DNA of 24,967 nt from Clostridiales bacterium (GCA_003525905.1 DQIA01000030.1:1-24967); one strand, 5' to 3'. Shown: positions 7,562 to 15,588, counted from the stretch's first letter. The notes: generated by a model from the sequence alone, not told the origin. Made by a program: numbers and translations.

Positions 7562-8653
7562 GTGAAAAAAATCGCCGTTTTTCTGGCCGTTCTGCTCCTG
7601 CTGACGGCTCCCGTTCTGGCAGCGGAGCCAACGGAGGCGCTGAGCGACGTGCTCGGCGCGGACGAGCTGACGCAGAGCCTCCCCGACGAGGCCGCAGAGG
7701 TGCTGGACGGGCTTTCGCCGGACGGTACGCCGGACTTCCGCAGCGGAGTACGGAGCATCCTGCGCGCGGCGGCCGGCGGGAGCGGCGGCGCGCTGCGCAG
7801 TGGCCTTCGCCTGTGCGCGGTGCTGCTGGCCATGGTTACGCTGTGCGCCGTCGTGCGCATGAGCACGCAGAAGGACCCTGTGAACGCCGTCTCGGCCGTC
7901 GGTGCGCTGGGCATCTGTGCGGCCTGCCTCGGTGGGATGCAGTCCATGATCTCGCTGGCCTCGGAGACGGTCACGCGTCTTTCGGACTACAGCGCCTGCC
8001 TGCTGCCGGTCATGGCGTCCGCCATGGCCATGAGCGGGGGAACGGTATCAGCCGGGACGCTTTACGCCGGAACGGCCCTGTTCTCCGGCCTGCTGTCGCG
8101 CCTGATCGCGCGGCTGCTCCTGCCGGGCGTGAGCGTCTATCTTGTCGTTGCGGCGGCAGAGGCTGCGCTTGCGGACAGCCTGCTCTCCGAGCTGCGGGAA
8201 TTCGTGGGCTGGCTGATCTCCAAGAGCCTGCGTGTCGTGCTGTTCGTGTTCACGGGCTATCTGACCGTGACGGGCGTCATCTCCGGCAGTGCGGATGCCG
8301 CCGCCGTGCGCGCGACGAAGGCGGCCGTGTCCGGCATGGTGCCCGTGGTCGGCAGCATTCTGTCCGATGCGTCCGAAACGCTGCTGGCAAGCGCCTCAGC
8401 CCTGAAAAGCTCCATGGGCGTATTCGGTATGCTGGCAGTCCTCGCCATCTGCCTGGCACCGTTTCTGAAGATCGGTGCGCAGTATCTGCTCCTGAAGGGG
8501 ACGGCGGCCGTCAGCGGGACGATCGGCATGCCGCAGCAGGTGAAGCTCGTGAAGCACGCCGCGACGGCCATGGGCTATCTGCTCGCCATGACGGGGGCCT
8601 GCGCGCTCATGCTGCTTATCTCCGTTGTGTGCTTTCTGAAGGTGGTGGGATGA
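7562..8653 (+). CDS. spoIIIAE: Stage III sporulation protein AE
   Basis: This 363-residue polytopic membrane protein has a cleavable-looking signal sequence (VKKIAVFLAVLLLLTAPVLAA, cleavage near residue 21), a short extracytoplasmic segment, and then seven or so hydrophobic helices from about residue 75 onward. SpoIIIAE is the largest membrane subunit of the mother-cell complex. The GTG at 7562 is the only start that gives this signal peptide, and GGAGGGA (7550-7556) precedes it. In-frame codons back to 7439 overlap spoIIIAD and are excluded. It is slightly shorter than the roughly 400-residue Bacillus protein. The last four bases overlap the spoIIIAF start (ATGA). Confidence 0.94.
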   Translation: MKKIAVFLAVLLLLTAPVLAAEPTEALSDVLGADELTQSLPDEAAEVLDGLSPDGTPDFRSGVRSILRAAAGGSGGALRSGLRLCAVLLAMVTLCAVVRMSTQKDPVNAVSAVGALGICAACLGGMQSMISLASETVTRLSDYSACLLPVMASAMAMSGGTVSAGTLYAGTALFSGLLSRLIARLLLPGVSVYLVVAAAEAALADSLLSELREFVGWLISKSLRVVLFVFTGYLTVTGVISGSADAAAVRATKAAVSGMVPVVGSILSDASETLLASASALKSSMGVFGMLAVLAICLAPFLKIGAQYLLLKGTAAVSGTIGMPQQVKLVKHAATAMGYLLAMTGACALMLLISVVCFLKVVG

Positions 8654-9132
8654 TGGAGGCGATCCGCAGCTATCTGACCGCCGTTGTGGCAGTGAGCATG
8701 ATCGCCGTGCTGGCCTCCGCGCTGGCCCACGGCAGCCGGATGGAGCGCGTCGTGCGCTTTGCGGCGGGTCTTCTGGCCCTGCTCGTCTGCGTTACGCCGC
8801 TGCTGCGGCTCGATGTGCGGACGCTCACGGACGTGCTGGAGCAGGCCGAGCGTGCGCTCGACTATGATGCATCTAAAACGGACCGGACGCGGCAGGATAT
8901 GCTCCGCGACCTCATCCGGGAGAACACGGAGCGGACCATTGAAAAGCAGGCGGAGGCGCTGGGTATGCTCGTCCGGGCCGACGTCACGCTGACGGAGGAG
9001 GAATATCCACAGCCGTGGTCCGCCACGCTGACGGGGACGCTCGACCCGGAGCAGGTCCGGGCACTGTCGGAATTTCTGTCGCAATCGCTCGGCATCCCGA
9101 CTGAACGGCAGACGTGGAAGACCTATGGGTGA
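8650..9132 (+). CDS. spoIIIAF: Stage III sporulation protein AF
   Basis: A 160-residue protein with two N-terminal membrane helices (about residues 6-24 and 35-55) and a soluble C-terminal domain. The domain contains LRDLIRENTERTIEKQAEALG and a beta-rich end, matching the SpoIIIAF ring-building domain. It is somewhat shorter than the Bacillus protein (about 200). The start is ATG at 8650 or the adjacent ATG at 8653; the first gives the classic ATGA overlap with spoIIIAE. Confidence 0.9.
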   Translation: MMEAIRSYLTAVVAVSMIAVLASALAHGSRMERVVRFAAGLLALLVCVTPLLRLDVRTLTDVLEQAERALDYDASKTDRTRQDMLRDLIRENTERTIEKQAEALGMLVRADVTLTEEEYPQPWSATLTGTLDPEQVRALSEFLSQSLGIPTERQTWKTYG

Positions 9133-9141
9133 GCAGGAGGA

Positions 9142-9660
9142 ATGGCTTTGGGGAAGATCGATCCGAAAAAGCTCTGGCAGGGGCTGAAAAAATACCGCTA
9201 TGCCGCGCTGGTCCTGCTGCTCGGTCTGGCGCTTCTGCTGCTGCCGGGCGGGAAAAAGACGACGCAGAAGTCCAACGCGGCTGCTTCGGCGGCGCAGACG
9301 GACTATGCGGCGGAGACGGAGCGGCGGCTGACGCAGATGCTGCAGCAGATCTCGGGTGCGGGGCAGGTCAGTGTGATGCTGACGCTGGAGACCGGGGAGC
9401 GCGTGGAATACCAGACGGACGTGCAGGCAAGCTCGGACGGGGCGCAGAGCTCCGAGTCCCGGAAAACCGTCATTTTGTCCGAGGGAAGCTCATATGATAA
9501 AGCGGCTGTAGCCGCGACGACCTATCCGCGTTTTCAGGGCGCGCTCATCGTCTGCGAGGGGGCGGACAGCGCTGCGGTGCGGCTTCGGCTGCTCGAAGCG
9601 GTCTCCGCCGTCACCGGGCTGAGCACGGACCGGATCACCGTCGTGAAAATGAGATCATAA
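9142..9660 (+). CDS. spoIIIAG: Stage III sporulation protein AG
   Basis: A 172-residue bitopic protein with a short cytoplasmic N-terminus and one membrane helix (about residues 22-37, ALVLLLGLALLLLPGG). Its extracytoplasmic domain contains RLTQMLQQISGAGQVSVMLTLETGE, the conserved ring-building motif region of SpoIIIAG. The family forms a large ring in the space between the two membranes. GCAGGAGG directly precedes the ATG. It is shorter than Bacillus SpoIIIAG (about 230), mainly in the segment after the membrane helix. Confidence 0.94.
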   Translation: MALGKIDPKKLWQGLKKYRYAALVLLLGLALLLLPGGKKTTQKSNAAASAAQTDYAAETERRLTQMLQQISGAGQVSVMLTLETGERVEYQTDVQASSDGAQSSESRKTVILSEGSSYDKAAVAATTYPRFQGALIVCEGADSAAVRLRLLEAVSAVTGLSTDRITVVKMRS

Positions 9661-9673
9661 TGGAGGAATGGCA

Positions 9674-10240
9674 ATGAAAAAGACTTGGAAACGCAATCTG
9701 ATCGCCGCCGGCGTGCTGCTTGTGGTATGCGCCGGGATCTATCTGAACTGGTATGCCGGGCACAGCGCCGCGGACCTGACGGAAACGCTTGACGCAGGCA
9801 AGATCCTCGACGACACGACGCTCGTTCTGCAGCAGGAGCAGGGCGACGCGCTGGCGACGCCGGTGCAGCAGACCGGGACGCAGGCGGAGTATTTCGCCCA
9901 GATGCGGCTCTCCCGTCAGACGGCGCGGGACGAGGCCGTGGAGCTGCTGCAGGAGACCATTGCCTATGCCGACGGCGATGCCGCCAGCAGCGCCAAGCTC
10001 GAGGGCATCATCTCGGACGCGCTGGCCGAATCCCAGATCGAGAGCCTCATTGTGGCCAAGGGCTATCAGGACTGCGTGGCCTATATCAGTGAGGACGGCA
10101 TCTCCGTCGCCGTTGCCGCGCCGGAGGAGGGACTGACGCAGTCGGACGTCGCCCTGCTGTCGGATATCGTGCTCTCGCAGACGAGCTGCAAGCTTTCGGA
10201 CATCCGTGTCATCGGCGTTGAGCCGGAAAAGGGGCAGTGA
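9674..10240 (+). CDS. spoIIIAH: Stage III sporulation protein AH
   Basis: A 188-residue bitopic protein with one membrane helix (about residues 9-27, LIAAGVLLVVCAGIYLNWY). The C-terminal domain (about 75-185, YFAQMRLSRQTARDEAVELLQE onwards) resembles the YscJ/FliF ring domain by which SpoIIIAH binds forespore SpoIIQ across the intermembrane space. I chose the ATG at 9674, 7 bases after GGAGG, over the ATG at 9668, which is only one base from that site. It closes the spoIIIA operon. A modest hairpin spans its stop codon. Confidence 0.94.
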   Translation: MKKTWKRNLIAAGVLLVVCAGIYLNWYAGHSAADLTETLDAGKILDDTTLVLQQEQGDALATPVQQTGTQAEYFAQMRLSRQTARDEAVELLQETIAYADGDAASSAKLEGIISDALAESQIESLIVAKGYQDCVAYISEDGISVAVAAPEEGLTQSDVALLSDIVLSQTSCKLSDIRVIGVEPEKGQ

Positions 10241-10260
10241 GCCTGAGTGCCCGGCTTTCC
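10224..10260 (+). terminator. Hairpin spanning the spoIIIAH stop, weak terminator candidate
   Basis: GGAAA (10225-10229) pairs with TTTCC (10256-10260), and inside it GGGCA (10232-10236) pairs with TGCCC (10248-10252). No proper T-run follows, so termination is uncertain. It is the only structured element between the spoIIIA operon and the promoter of the next gene. Confidence 0.3.
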
Positions 10261-10293
10261 GCATTTGACGATCCGATTTTCGCAACGCCGCTA

Positions 10294-10321
10294 TTGTATT
10301 TTCCGTAAAATGTGATAAAAT
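10294..10321 (+). promoter_or_regulatory. Sigma-A promoter for the Asp23 gene and probably the nusB operon
   Basis: TTGTAT (10294-10299) is followed after 16 bases by TAAAAT (10316-10321), with an extended -10 TG at 10313-10314. It lies about 60 bases before the Asp23 start, in an A/T-rich island between GC-rich genes. This separates vegetative transcription of the nusB block from the sporulation operon upstream. Confidence 0.7.
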
Positions 10322-10380
10322 AGATAGGACAATCGCGGAGCCTGCCCTGCGGCGGCTTCGGAGAAAGGGTGGTCAATACC

Positions 10381-10761
10381 ATGGCAGAAAGCAAAAATTA
10401 CATCGTTCAGCCCCAGGAGGGCGGGAACATTCTGATTTCGGAGGACGTCATCGCCTCCATCGCCTCGCTGGCTGTGCGCGAGGTCGAGGGTGTCTATGGC
10501 CTGAGCGCCACGCAGACGCTTGATCTAACGGCGATCCTCGGCAAGAAGAACCTGAGCAGCGGCATCCGCGTGACGCTGCAGGACAACGTCATTGACATTG
10601 CCTGCAACCTTGTCGTCCGGATGGGCCAGCCCGTGATGACCGTTGCCAAGAACGTGCAGGAGGGCATCGCCAACGCCGTGGAGTCCATGGCAGGCGTCCG
10701 CCCGGCTCACGTCAATGTCAACGTCTGCGGCGTTGCCGCGCCGAAGGCGGAGCAGGCCTGA
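10381..10761 (+). CDS. Asp23/Gls24 family envelope stress response protein
   Basis: A 126-residue Asp23 (DUF322) protein. The conserved core ISEDVIASIASLAVREVEGVYG (from about residue 20) and IDIACNLVVRMGQPV are clear, followed by the C-terminal VNVNVCGV strand. Family members are small cytoplasmic proteins that associate with the membrane through partner proteins and are linked to envelope stress. In Clostridia a copy commonly sits just before nusB, as here. I chose the ATG at 10381; an in-frame GTG at 10369 overlaps the GGGTGG ribosome-binding stretch. Confidence 0.93.
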   Translation: MAESKNYIVQPQEGGNILISEDVIASIASLAVREVEGVYGLSATQTLDLTAILGKKNLSSGIRVTLQDNVIDIACNLVVRMGQPVMTVAKNVQEGIANAVESMAGVRPAHVNVNVCGVAAPKAEQA

Positions 10762-10766
10762 GGCTA

Positions 10767-10799
10767 TGCCGCTCTGCAGCCCCCCGCCGCAGAGCGGCA
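10767..10799 (+). terminator. Strong intercistronic hairpin between the Asp23 gene and nusB
   Basis: An 11-bp perfect stem (10767-10777 with 10789-10799, 11-base C-rich loop) lies in the 76-base gap. The following bases, GTCCTTCACTTTCAC, are only moderately T-rich. It could be a partial terminator or an mRNA-processing or stability element that lowers nusB-operon expression relative to the Asp23 gene. No separate promoter for nusB is evident downstream of it. Confidence 0.5.
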
Positions 10800-10837
10800 G
10801 TCCTTCACTTTCACTTTACATACCAAGGAGACATGAC

Positions 10838-11398
10838 ATGACACGCTCAAACGCCAGAGAGGTCGCCGTGCATCTCATTTATGAGATCGACTATACCGGC
10901 GAAGACCCTGCCCAGGCCATCGAGACCCGCATGGACCGCAGCTATTACAGCGGCCTTTCTGCGGAGAACGACGTCTATGCAGAGCGCCCCAGCAAAAAGC
11001 AGATGGACTATATCCGCACCTGCGTGACGGGTGTCTGCGAGCACGCAGAGGAGCTGGACGCCCTGATCGCCCAGTATGCCGTGCGCTGGAATCTGCACCG
11101 GATCTCCCGCCTGACGAGGGCGGCGATGCGGCTTGCCATTTATGAAATGCGCTATGTCGACGATGTGCCGAACGGCGTTGCCATCAACGAGTGCGTGGAG
11201 CTGACGCGGAAATATGAGAACGCGCAGGTCGTTTCCTTTGTGAACGGCATCCTCGGCTCCGTGGCGCGCGGCGCAAAGCCGAACACCGAGGCCCCTGCGG
11301 ACCCGCAGCCGGAGGAAGCACAGCCGGAGGAAGCACGGCCGGAGGAGACTCCGTCCGAAGAGACGCAGCCCGCTCCGGAGGAGGCGCAGCAGCCATGA
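10838..11398 (+). CDS. nusB: Transcription antitermination factor NusB with acidic C-terminal tail
   Basis: This 186-residue protein has an all-helical NusB fold over residues 1-140: SNAREVAVHLIYEIDY at the N-terminus, then RISRLTRAAMRLAIYEM and PNGVAINECVELTRKY, which are NusB hallmarks. NusB with S10/NusE binds boxA RNA and prevents premature termination in rRNA operons. The family is usually 130-150 residues. Here about 40 extra C-terminal residues consist of Pro-Glu-Glu repeats encoded partly by a 15-bp tandem repeat. The ATG at 10838 has AAGGAG at 10825-10830. Its stop overlaps the next start (ATGA), so translation is coupled to the Kae1-like gene. Confidence 0.94.
   Translation: MTRSNAREVAVHLIYEIDYTGEDPAQAIETRMDRSYYSGLSAENDVYAERPSKKQMDYIRTCVTGVCEHAEELDALIAQYAVRWNLHRISRLTRAAMRLAIYEMRYVDDVPNGVAINECVELTRKYENAQVVSFVNGILGSVARGAKPNTEAPADPQPEEAQPEEARPEETPSEETQPAPEEAQQP
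11306..11350 (+). repeat. 15-bp tandem repeat in the nusB 3' end
   Basis: Three consecutive 15-bp units (11306-11320, 11321-11335, 11336-11350) encode QPEEA, QPEEA and RPEET. The first two units are identical and the third differs at a few positions. More degenerate Pro-Glu-Glu codons continue to about 11392. In-frame unit length means copy number can change without a frameshift. Confidence 0.85.
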
Positions 11399-12324
11399 GG
11401 GTGCTCGCCTTCGACACCAGCAACTATACGACCTCGGTCGCGTCCTTCGACGGCACGGCCGGTCACAATATCTCGCGCCTGCTCGATGTGGAGCAGGGCG
11501 CGCTCGGACTGCGCCAGAGTGATGCGCTGTTCGCCCATGTAAAACGCCTGCCGGAGCTTGCCGACAGGCTGTTTTCGGATATCGGCACGGACGCAGGCTT
11601 TGAAGCAGTCGGTGTCAGCACGCGGCCGCGCGCCGTAGAGGGGTCGTACATGCCCTGCTTCCTCGCGGGCGAATCGCAGGCACGCGTGCTCGGTGCGGCG
11701 CTCGGCGTGCCCGTCCTGCCGTTTTCGCACCAGCAGGGGCACATCGCAGCCTCGCTGTGGGGCTCTGGCCATATGGAGCTGATGGACGAGCCGCATCTGG
11801 CCTGGCATCTTTCCGGCGGTACGACGGAGCTTCTGCGCGTCACGCCGGAGAAGAAGGGCAGCGTGCATGCCGAGAAGATCGGCGGTACGACGGATATCTC
11901 CGCCGGTCAGCTCATCGACCGGACCGGCAAGCTGCTCGGCCTGCCGTTTCCGTCCGGCAAGCACATCGACGCCCTGAGCCGGTCCGCGCAGGACCGGCAG
12001 GTCTTCCGCGTCAAGGTGCAGGGGACCACATTTTCCCTTTCCGGCGTGCAGAACAAGGTCGAGCAGTACCATGCGGCGGGAAATTCCCCGGAGGAGACGG
12101 CGGGCTATGCGCTGCGCTGCCTCGTCGGCGCCATTGTCCGCGCAACGGAGAACGCGCTGCTGGAATATCCCGGCAGCTGCGTCGTGTTTGCAGGCGGTGT
12201 TGCATCGAACACGCTGCTGCGCAGCAGCTGCGCGGCACTTCCGGCCGTTTTCTGTCCGCCGCAGTTCGCCACGGACAACGCCCTCGGCGTTGCCGTTCTG
12301 ACCTGGAGGGCGCTGCATGGCTGA
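11395..12324 (+). CDS. TsaD/Kae1-like paralogue (ASKHA fold), function unknown
   Basis: A 309-residue protein of the TsaD/Kae1 (peptidase M22) family. It retains the iron-binding HxxxH as SHQQGH (about residues 110-115), a phosphate loop as LSGGTTELL, the FSLSG segment, the FAGGVASN motif near residue 265 and a terminal ATDNA. Several positions differ from canonical TsaD: SGGTTEL instead of SGGHTQL, TTDISAGQLIDR instead of the DxAGEAFDK region, and FSLSGVQNKV instead of FSFSGLKTAV. Genuine TsaD makes tRNA t6A37 with TsaB and TsaE and is usually encoded elsewhere. This shorter, divergent copy between nusB and xseA is a recurring clostridial arrangement and probably a separate subfamily. It overlaps nusB at its start and xseA at its end by 8 bases. 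Confidence 0.82.
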   Translation: MRVLAFDTSNYTTSVASFDGTAGHNISRLLDVEQGALGLRQSDALFAHVKRLPELADRLFSDIGTDAGFEAVGVSTRPRAVEGSYMPCFLAGESQARVLGAALGVPVLPFSHQQGHIAASLWGSGHMELMDEPHLAWHLSGGTTELLRVTPEKKGSVHAEKIGGTTDISAGQLIDRTGKLLGLPFPSGKHIDALSRSAQDRQVFRVKVQGTTFSLSGVQNKVEQYHAAGNSPEETAGYALRCLVGAIVRATENALLEYPGSCVVFAGGVASNTLLRSSCAALPAVFCPPQFATDNALGVAVLTWRALHG

Positions 12325-13525
12325 GATCTTTGAGGTATCGCAGATCAACGAGTATCTGCGACAGCGCTTTGAAGCAGACGAATTTCTCGGCTCGCTGCTC
12401 ATCCGCGGTGAGCTGAGCAACTATAAAATTTACCCCTCCGGCCATCACTATTTCACGCTGAAGGACAGCCAGAGCGCCATCCGCTGCGTCATGTTCAAGG
12501 GCAGCGCCATGCGCCTGCGTTTCCGGCCGGAGACGGGTATGAAGGTCATTGCGGGCGGGCGCATTGCCGTGTTCCCGCGTGACGGAGCCTACCAGCTCTA
12601 CTGCACGTCGCTCACGCCGGAGGGCGTCGGCGATCTGCATGTCGCCTTTGAGCAGCTCAAGCTGAAGCTGCAGGCTGAGGGCCTGTTCGCCCGCGAGCGC
12701 AAGCAGGCCCTGCCGCGCTTCCCGCACCGCATCGCCATCATCACGTCCTCCGCGGGCGCGGCTCTGCACGACATGCTGCGCATCCTGCGCAAGCGCTACC
12801 CGCTGACGGAGGTCAAGCTGCTCGGCGTCCGCGTGCAGGGGGCCGAGGCTCCGGCGGAGATCGCCGGGGCGATCCGTTACGCCAACCGCTGGGAGCTGGC
12901 CGACCTCATCATCACCGGACGCGGCGGCGGCTCCATGGAGGACCTTTGGGCCTTCAACGACGAACGCGTGGCCCGCGCCATTGCCGATTCGCATATTCCG
13001 GTCATCTCGGCCGTCGGCCATGAGCCGGATGTGACGATCTCGGACTTCGTAGCCGATCTGCGCGCAGCGACGCCGTCGAACGCAGCCGAGTTGGCCGTGC
13101 CGGACCAGACGGAGCTGCGCCAGCATCTGGCCGCCCAGCGCGCCATGCTGCTCACGCTGATGACGCGCCGCCTGAAGCAGGAACGCCAGCGTGTGGCCCA
13201 GTTGGCCGGAGCGCGCGCCCTGCGCGACCCGAAAAACTATATCGACGACCGCCGCATGCAGCTCGACTATACGCAGCGCCGCCTGATCGCCGCCTTGCAG
13301 CGGCTCGTGGCGCAGCAGCGCGAGCGCTTTGTCCGGTTGACGTCGAAGCTCGACGCGATGAGCCCGCTGAAGGTCCTCTCGCGCGGCTATTCTATGACAT
13401 TTGACGCGCAGGGCCATGTGGTACGGAGCGTCCGCACGCTGTCCTGCGGCGACCGGATCACCGTCCGGCTCGCGGACGGCCGCGCCTCTGCCGAGGTGCA
13501 GGAAATACAGGAGGATGCAACATGA
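12317..13525 (+). CDS. xseA: Exodeoxyribonuclease VII large subunit
   Basis: This 402-residue catalytic subunit of ExoVII degrades single-stranded DNA from both ends. An N-terminal OB-fold (about residues 1-100, with SQINEYLRQRFE and GHHYFTLKD) is followed by the catalytic domain. That domain has the family motifs ITSSAGAALHD, GRGGGSMEDLWAFND and SAVGHEPDVTISDFVAD, then DLRAATPSNAAE. A long arginine/glutamine-rich coiled coil (about 255-345) and a C-terminal beta segment with LSRGYSM complete it. The length is slightly below the usual 400-450. The ATG at 12317 lies inside the end of the Kae1-like gene. Its own stop overlaps the xseB start by four bases. Confidence 0.96.
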   Translation: MAEIFEVSQINEYLRQRFEADEFLGSLLIRGELSNYKIYPSGHHYFTLKDSQSAIRCVMFKGSAMRLRFRPETGMKVIAGGRIAVFPRDGAYQLYCTSLTPEGVGDLHVAFEQLKLKLQAEGLFARERKQALPRFPHRIAIITSSAGAALHDMLRILRKRYPLTEVKLLGVRVQGAEAPAEIAGAIRYANRWELADLIITGRGGGSMEDLWAFNDERVARAIADSHIPVISAVGHEPDVTISDFVADLRAATPSNAAELAVPDQTELRQHLAAQRAMLLTLMTRRLKQERQRVAQLAGARALRDPKNYIDDRRMQLDYTQRRLIAALQRLVAQQRERFVRLTSKLDAMSPLKVLSRGYSMTFDAQGHVVRSVRTLSCGDRITVRLADGRASAEVQEIQEDAT

Positions 13526-13758
13526 GCACGGAATCGATCACATTTGAACAATCTCTGCAGCGGCTCGATGAGATCGTCCGCCGCATGGAAAAGGGCGACG
13601 TCCCGCTGGAGGAGGCCCTCTCGCTGTTTGAGGAGGGCACGCGGCTGGCAGGCTCCTGCAGCCGCCTGCTGGACGAAGCGGAGCTGAAGGTCGTTCAGCT
13701 CACCAAGGGCGCAGACGGCGCCCCGCAGGAAACGGAGCTTGCCGATGCTGGAATTTGA
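13522..13758 (+). CDS. xseB: Exodeoxyribonuclease VII small subunit
   Basis: A 78-residue helical protein with the full XseB signature: ITFEQSLQRLDEIVRRMEKGDVPLEEALSLFEEG over residues 5-38, followed by a second helix. It binds the coiled coil of XseA. It starts in an ATGA overlap with xseA and its end overlaps the ispA start by 14 bases, so the three genes are tightly coupled. Confidence 0.96.
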   Translation: MSTESITFEQSLQRLDEIVRRMEKGDVPLEEALSLFEEGTRLAGSCSRLLDEAELKVVQLTKGADGAPQETELADAGI

Positions 13759-14617
13759 AGCGCTGCTGCGCAGCTATGCCGACCGCGTGGAGGGCTATCT
13801 CCACTCCTGCTTTACGGATGCGGACGAGCCGCAGCAGGTCCTGTTTGACGCCATGCGCTACAGCCTGCTTGCCGGGGGAAAGCGCCTTCGCCCTGTGCTG
13901 GCGCAGGCCTTCTGCGAGCTGTGCGGCGGCAGCGCTATGGACGCCCTGCCGTTTGCTGCCGCCGTGGAGATGGTGCATACCTACAGCCTCATCCACGACG
14001 ATCTGCCGTGCATGGACAATGACGATTACCGCCGCGGCCGCCTGACGAACCACAAGGTCTACGGCGAGGCGACGGCCGTTCTGGCGGGCGACGCCCTGCT
14101 GACGGCCGCATTCGGCCATCTTGCCGCAGCCCCGCTGCCCGCGTCCCGCGTCGTCAAGGCCACGCGGGTGCTCTCGCTGTGCGCGGGCGAGCTCGGTATG
14201 GTCGGCGGGCAGGTGCTGGACATGGAGGCCGAGCACCGCGTCTGCACGGAGGAGGAGGTCCTCGCCATCCAGTCGCGCAAAACGGGCGCGCTCATCTCGG
14301 CTGCCTGCCAGCTCGGCGTCATCGCAGCCGGCGGCAGCCCGGCCCAGCAGCAGGCAGCGGCGGATTACGCTGCAAGTCTCGGGCTGGCCTTCCAGATCGA
14401 GGATGATATTCTGGATGTGGTCGGCGATGCCGCGAAGCTCGGCAAAGCGACCGGTATGGACCAGAACAAGAACACCTTCGTCCGGCTGCACGGTGTGGAA
14501 GCCTGCCGCGCCCGCATCACGGAAGAAACGCAGCGTGCGGTCGCCGCACTCGCACCGTTCGGTCAGGCGGAGTTCCTGACGGAGCTGGCGCAGCGCCTGA
14601 CGAGCCGCGATCACTGA
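13745..14617 (+). CDS. ispA: Short-chain polyprenyl (farnesyl/geranylgeranyl) diphosphate synthase
   Basis: This 290-residue trans-prenyltransferase condenses isopentenyl diphosphate with allylic diphosphates. The first aspartate-rich motif is DDLPCMD (residues 85-91), the second is DDILD (220-224), and GGKRLRP (about 44-50) binds isopentenyl diphosphate. A tyrosine five residues before the first motif (Tyr80) is typical of farnesyl-chain products. I chose the ATG at 13745, with CGGAG about 7 bases upstream, over a TTG at 13739. It normally feeds undecaprenyl phosphate and quinone synthesis. In related genomes it belongs to the same operon as dxs, but here dxs lies about 3.7 kb further on. 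Confidence 0.95.
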   Translation: MLEFEALLRSYADRVEGYLHSCFTDADEPQQVLFDAMRYSLLAGGKRLRPVLAQAFCELCGGSAMDALPFAAAVEMVHTYSLIHDDLPCMDNDDYRRGRLTNHKVYGEATAVLAGDALLTAAFGHLAAAPLPASRVVKATRVLSLCAGELGMVGGQVLDMEAEHRVCTEEEVLAIQSRKTGALISAACQLGVIAAGGSPAQQQAAADYAASLGLAFQIEDDILDVVGDAAKLGKATGMDQNKNTFVRLHGVEACRARITEETQRAVAALAPFGQAEFLTELAQRLTSRDH

Positions 14618-14628
14618 GGAGGAAAACC

Positions 14629-15588
14629 ATGAAAGCACTGCTTCACAGCCTTCTGGAGGCTGCCGCGCTTGGCAGGTCTGTCGTCCTCTGCACCGTCGTG
14701 CATTCCGGCGGCTCCGCACCGCGCAGCGCCGGCGCGCATATGGCCGTGTTCGCCGACGGCAGTACCCGCGGCACGGTCGGCGGCGGCCGCCTGGAGCTGC
14801 TCGCCGCAAAGGAGGGCCTGTCGCTTCTGCAGCGGCAGACCTCGGCCCTGAGGGCCTATGACCTCTCGGAGCGCGAGGGCGGCATCGGCATGGCCTGCGG
14901 CGGCAATGTCATCGTGTCGTATCTCTATCTCGGCCCGGAGCAGGCGGAGCTCGTCCGCGCCATGGCGGCTGCGTTCGACGCCGCGGCGCCCTGCTGGCTG
15001 AAGCTCGTCATTGCCGGGGACGGCAGAACGGACGTTTCGCTTTCGAACGGGGCGGACCGTTCCCTGTGCGCGGCCCGGCCGGTCTGGATGCCGGGAACGC
15101 CCAGCGTCTACACCGAGCCGCTCACGCAGCCGGGGCGCGTCTACCTCTTCGGTGCGGGGCATGTCGGGCAGGCGCTCGTGCCGGTGCTGGAATATGTCGG
15201 CTTTGCCGTGACGGTCTATGACCCGCGGCAGGAGCTGGCCGAGAGATTCTCCGATGTGATCTGCGCGCCGTATGCCGAGCTGGAGGACCATATCACGCTC
15301 ACGCCGTATGACAGCGTCGTCGTCATGACGCCGGGCCACATGGCGGACTTTGAGGTCCTGCACCGCATCCTGCGCCATCCGCTGTCCTACATCGGCTGCA
15401 TCGGCAGCCGGAACAAGGCGGCCAAGACGCGCGACCTGCTGCGGCAGGAGGGCTTCTCCGAAGAGGCCATTGCGTCTGTCCATCTGCCCATCGGCCTGCC
15501 GATCCTGGCGCAGACCCCGGCGGAGATCGCCATCAGCATTGCGGGCGAAATGATCCGCTGCCGCGCCGAGGCGGCGCAGAAACGCTAA
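14629..15588 (+). CDS. XdhC/CoxI family molybdenum-hydroxylase maturation protein
   Basis: A 319-residue protein with both XdhC domains. The N-terminal domain has SGGSAPRSAGAHMAVFADG and GTVGGGRLE (residues 26-63). The C-terminal NAD-binding-like domain has YLFGAGHVGQALVPVLEYVG (about 170-190) and IGCIGSRNKAAKTRDLL. XdhC proteins bind molybdenum cofactor and help sulfurate or insert it into xanthine dehydrogenase-type enzymes. No hydroxylase gene is visible here, so the client is unknown. It follows ispA by 11 bases with GAGGA before the ATG, so it can be read from the nusB operon promoter. It ends at a strong bidirectional terminator, making it the last gene of that unit. Such a gene between ispA and dxs is not part of the standard order. 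Confidence 0.9.
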   Translation: MKALLHSLLEAAALGRSVVLCTVVHSGGSAPRSAGAHMAVFADGSTRGTVGGGRLELLAAKEGLSLLQRQTSALRAYDLSEREGGIGMACGGNVIVSYLYLGPEQAELVRAMAAAFDAAAPCWLKLVIAGDGRTDVSLSNGADRSLCAARPVWMPGTPSVYTEPLTQPGRVYLFGAGHVGQALVPVLEYVGFAVTVYDPRQELAERFSDVICAPYAELEDHITLTPYDSVVVMTPGHMADFEVLHRILRHPLSYIGCIGSRNKAAKTRDLLRQEGFSEEAIASVHLPIGLPILAQTPAEIAISIAGEMIRCRAEAAQKR

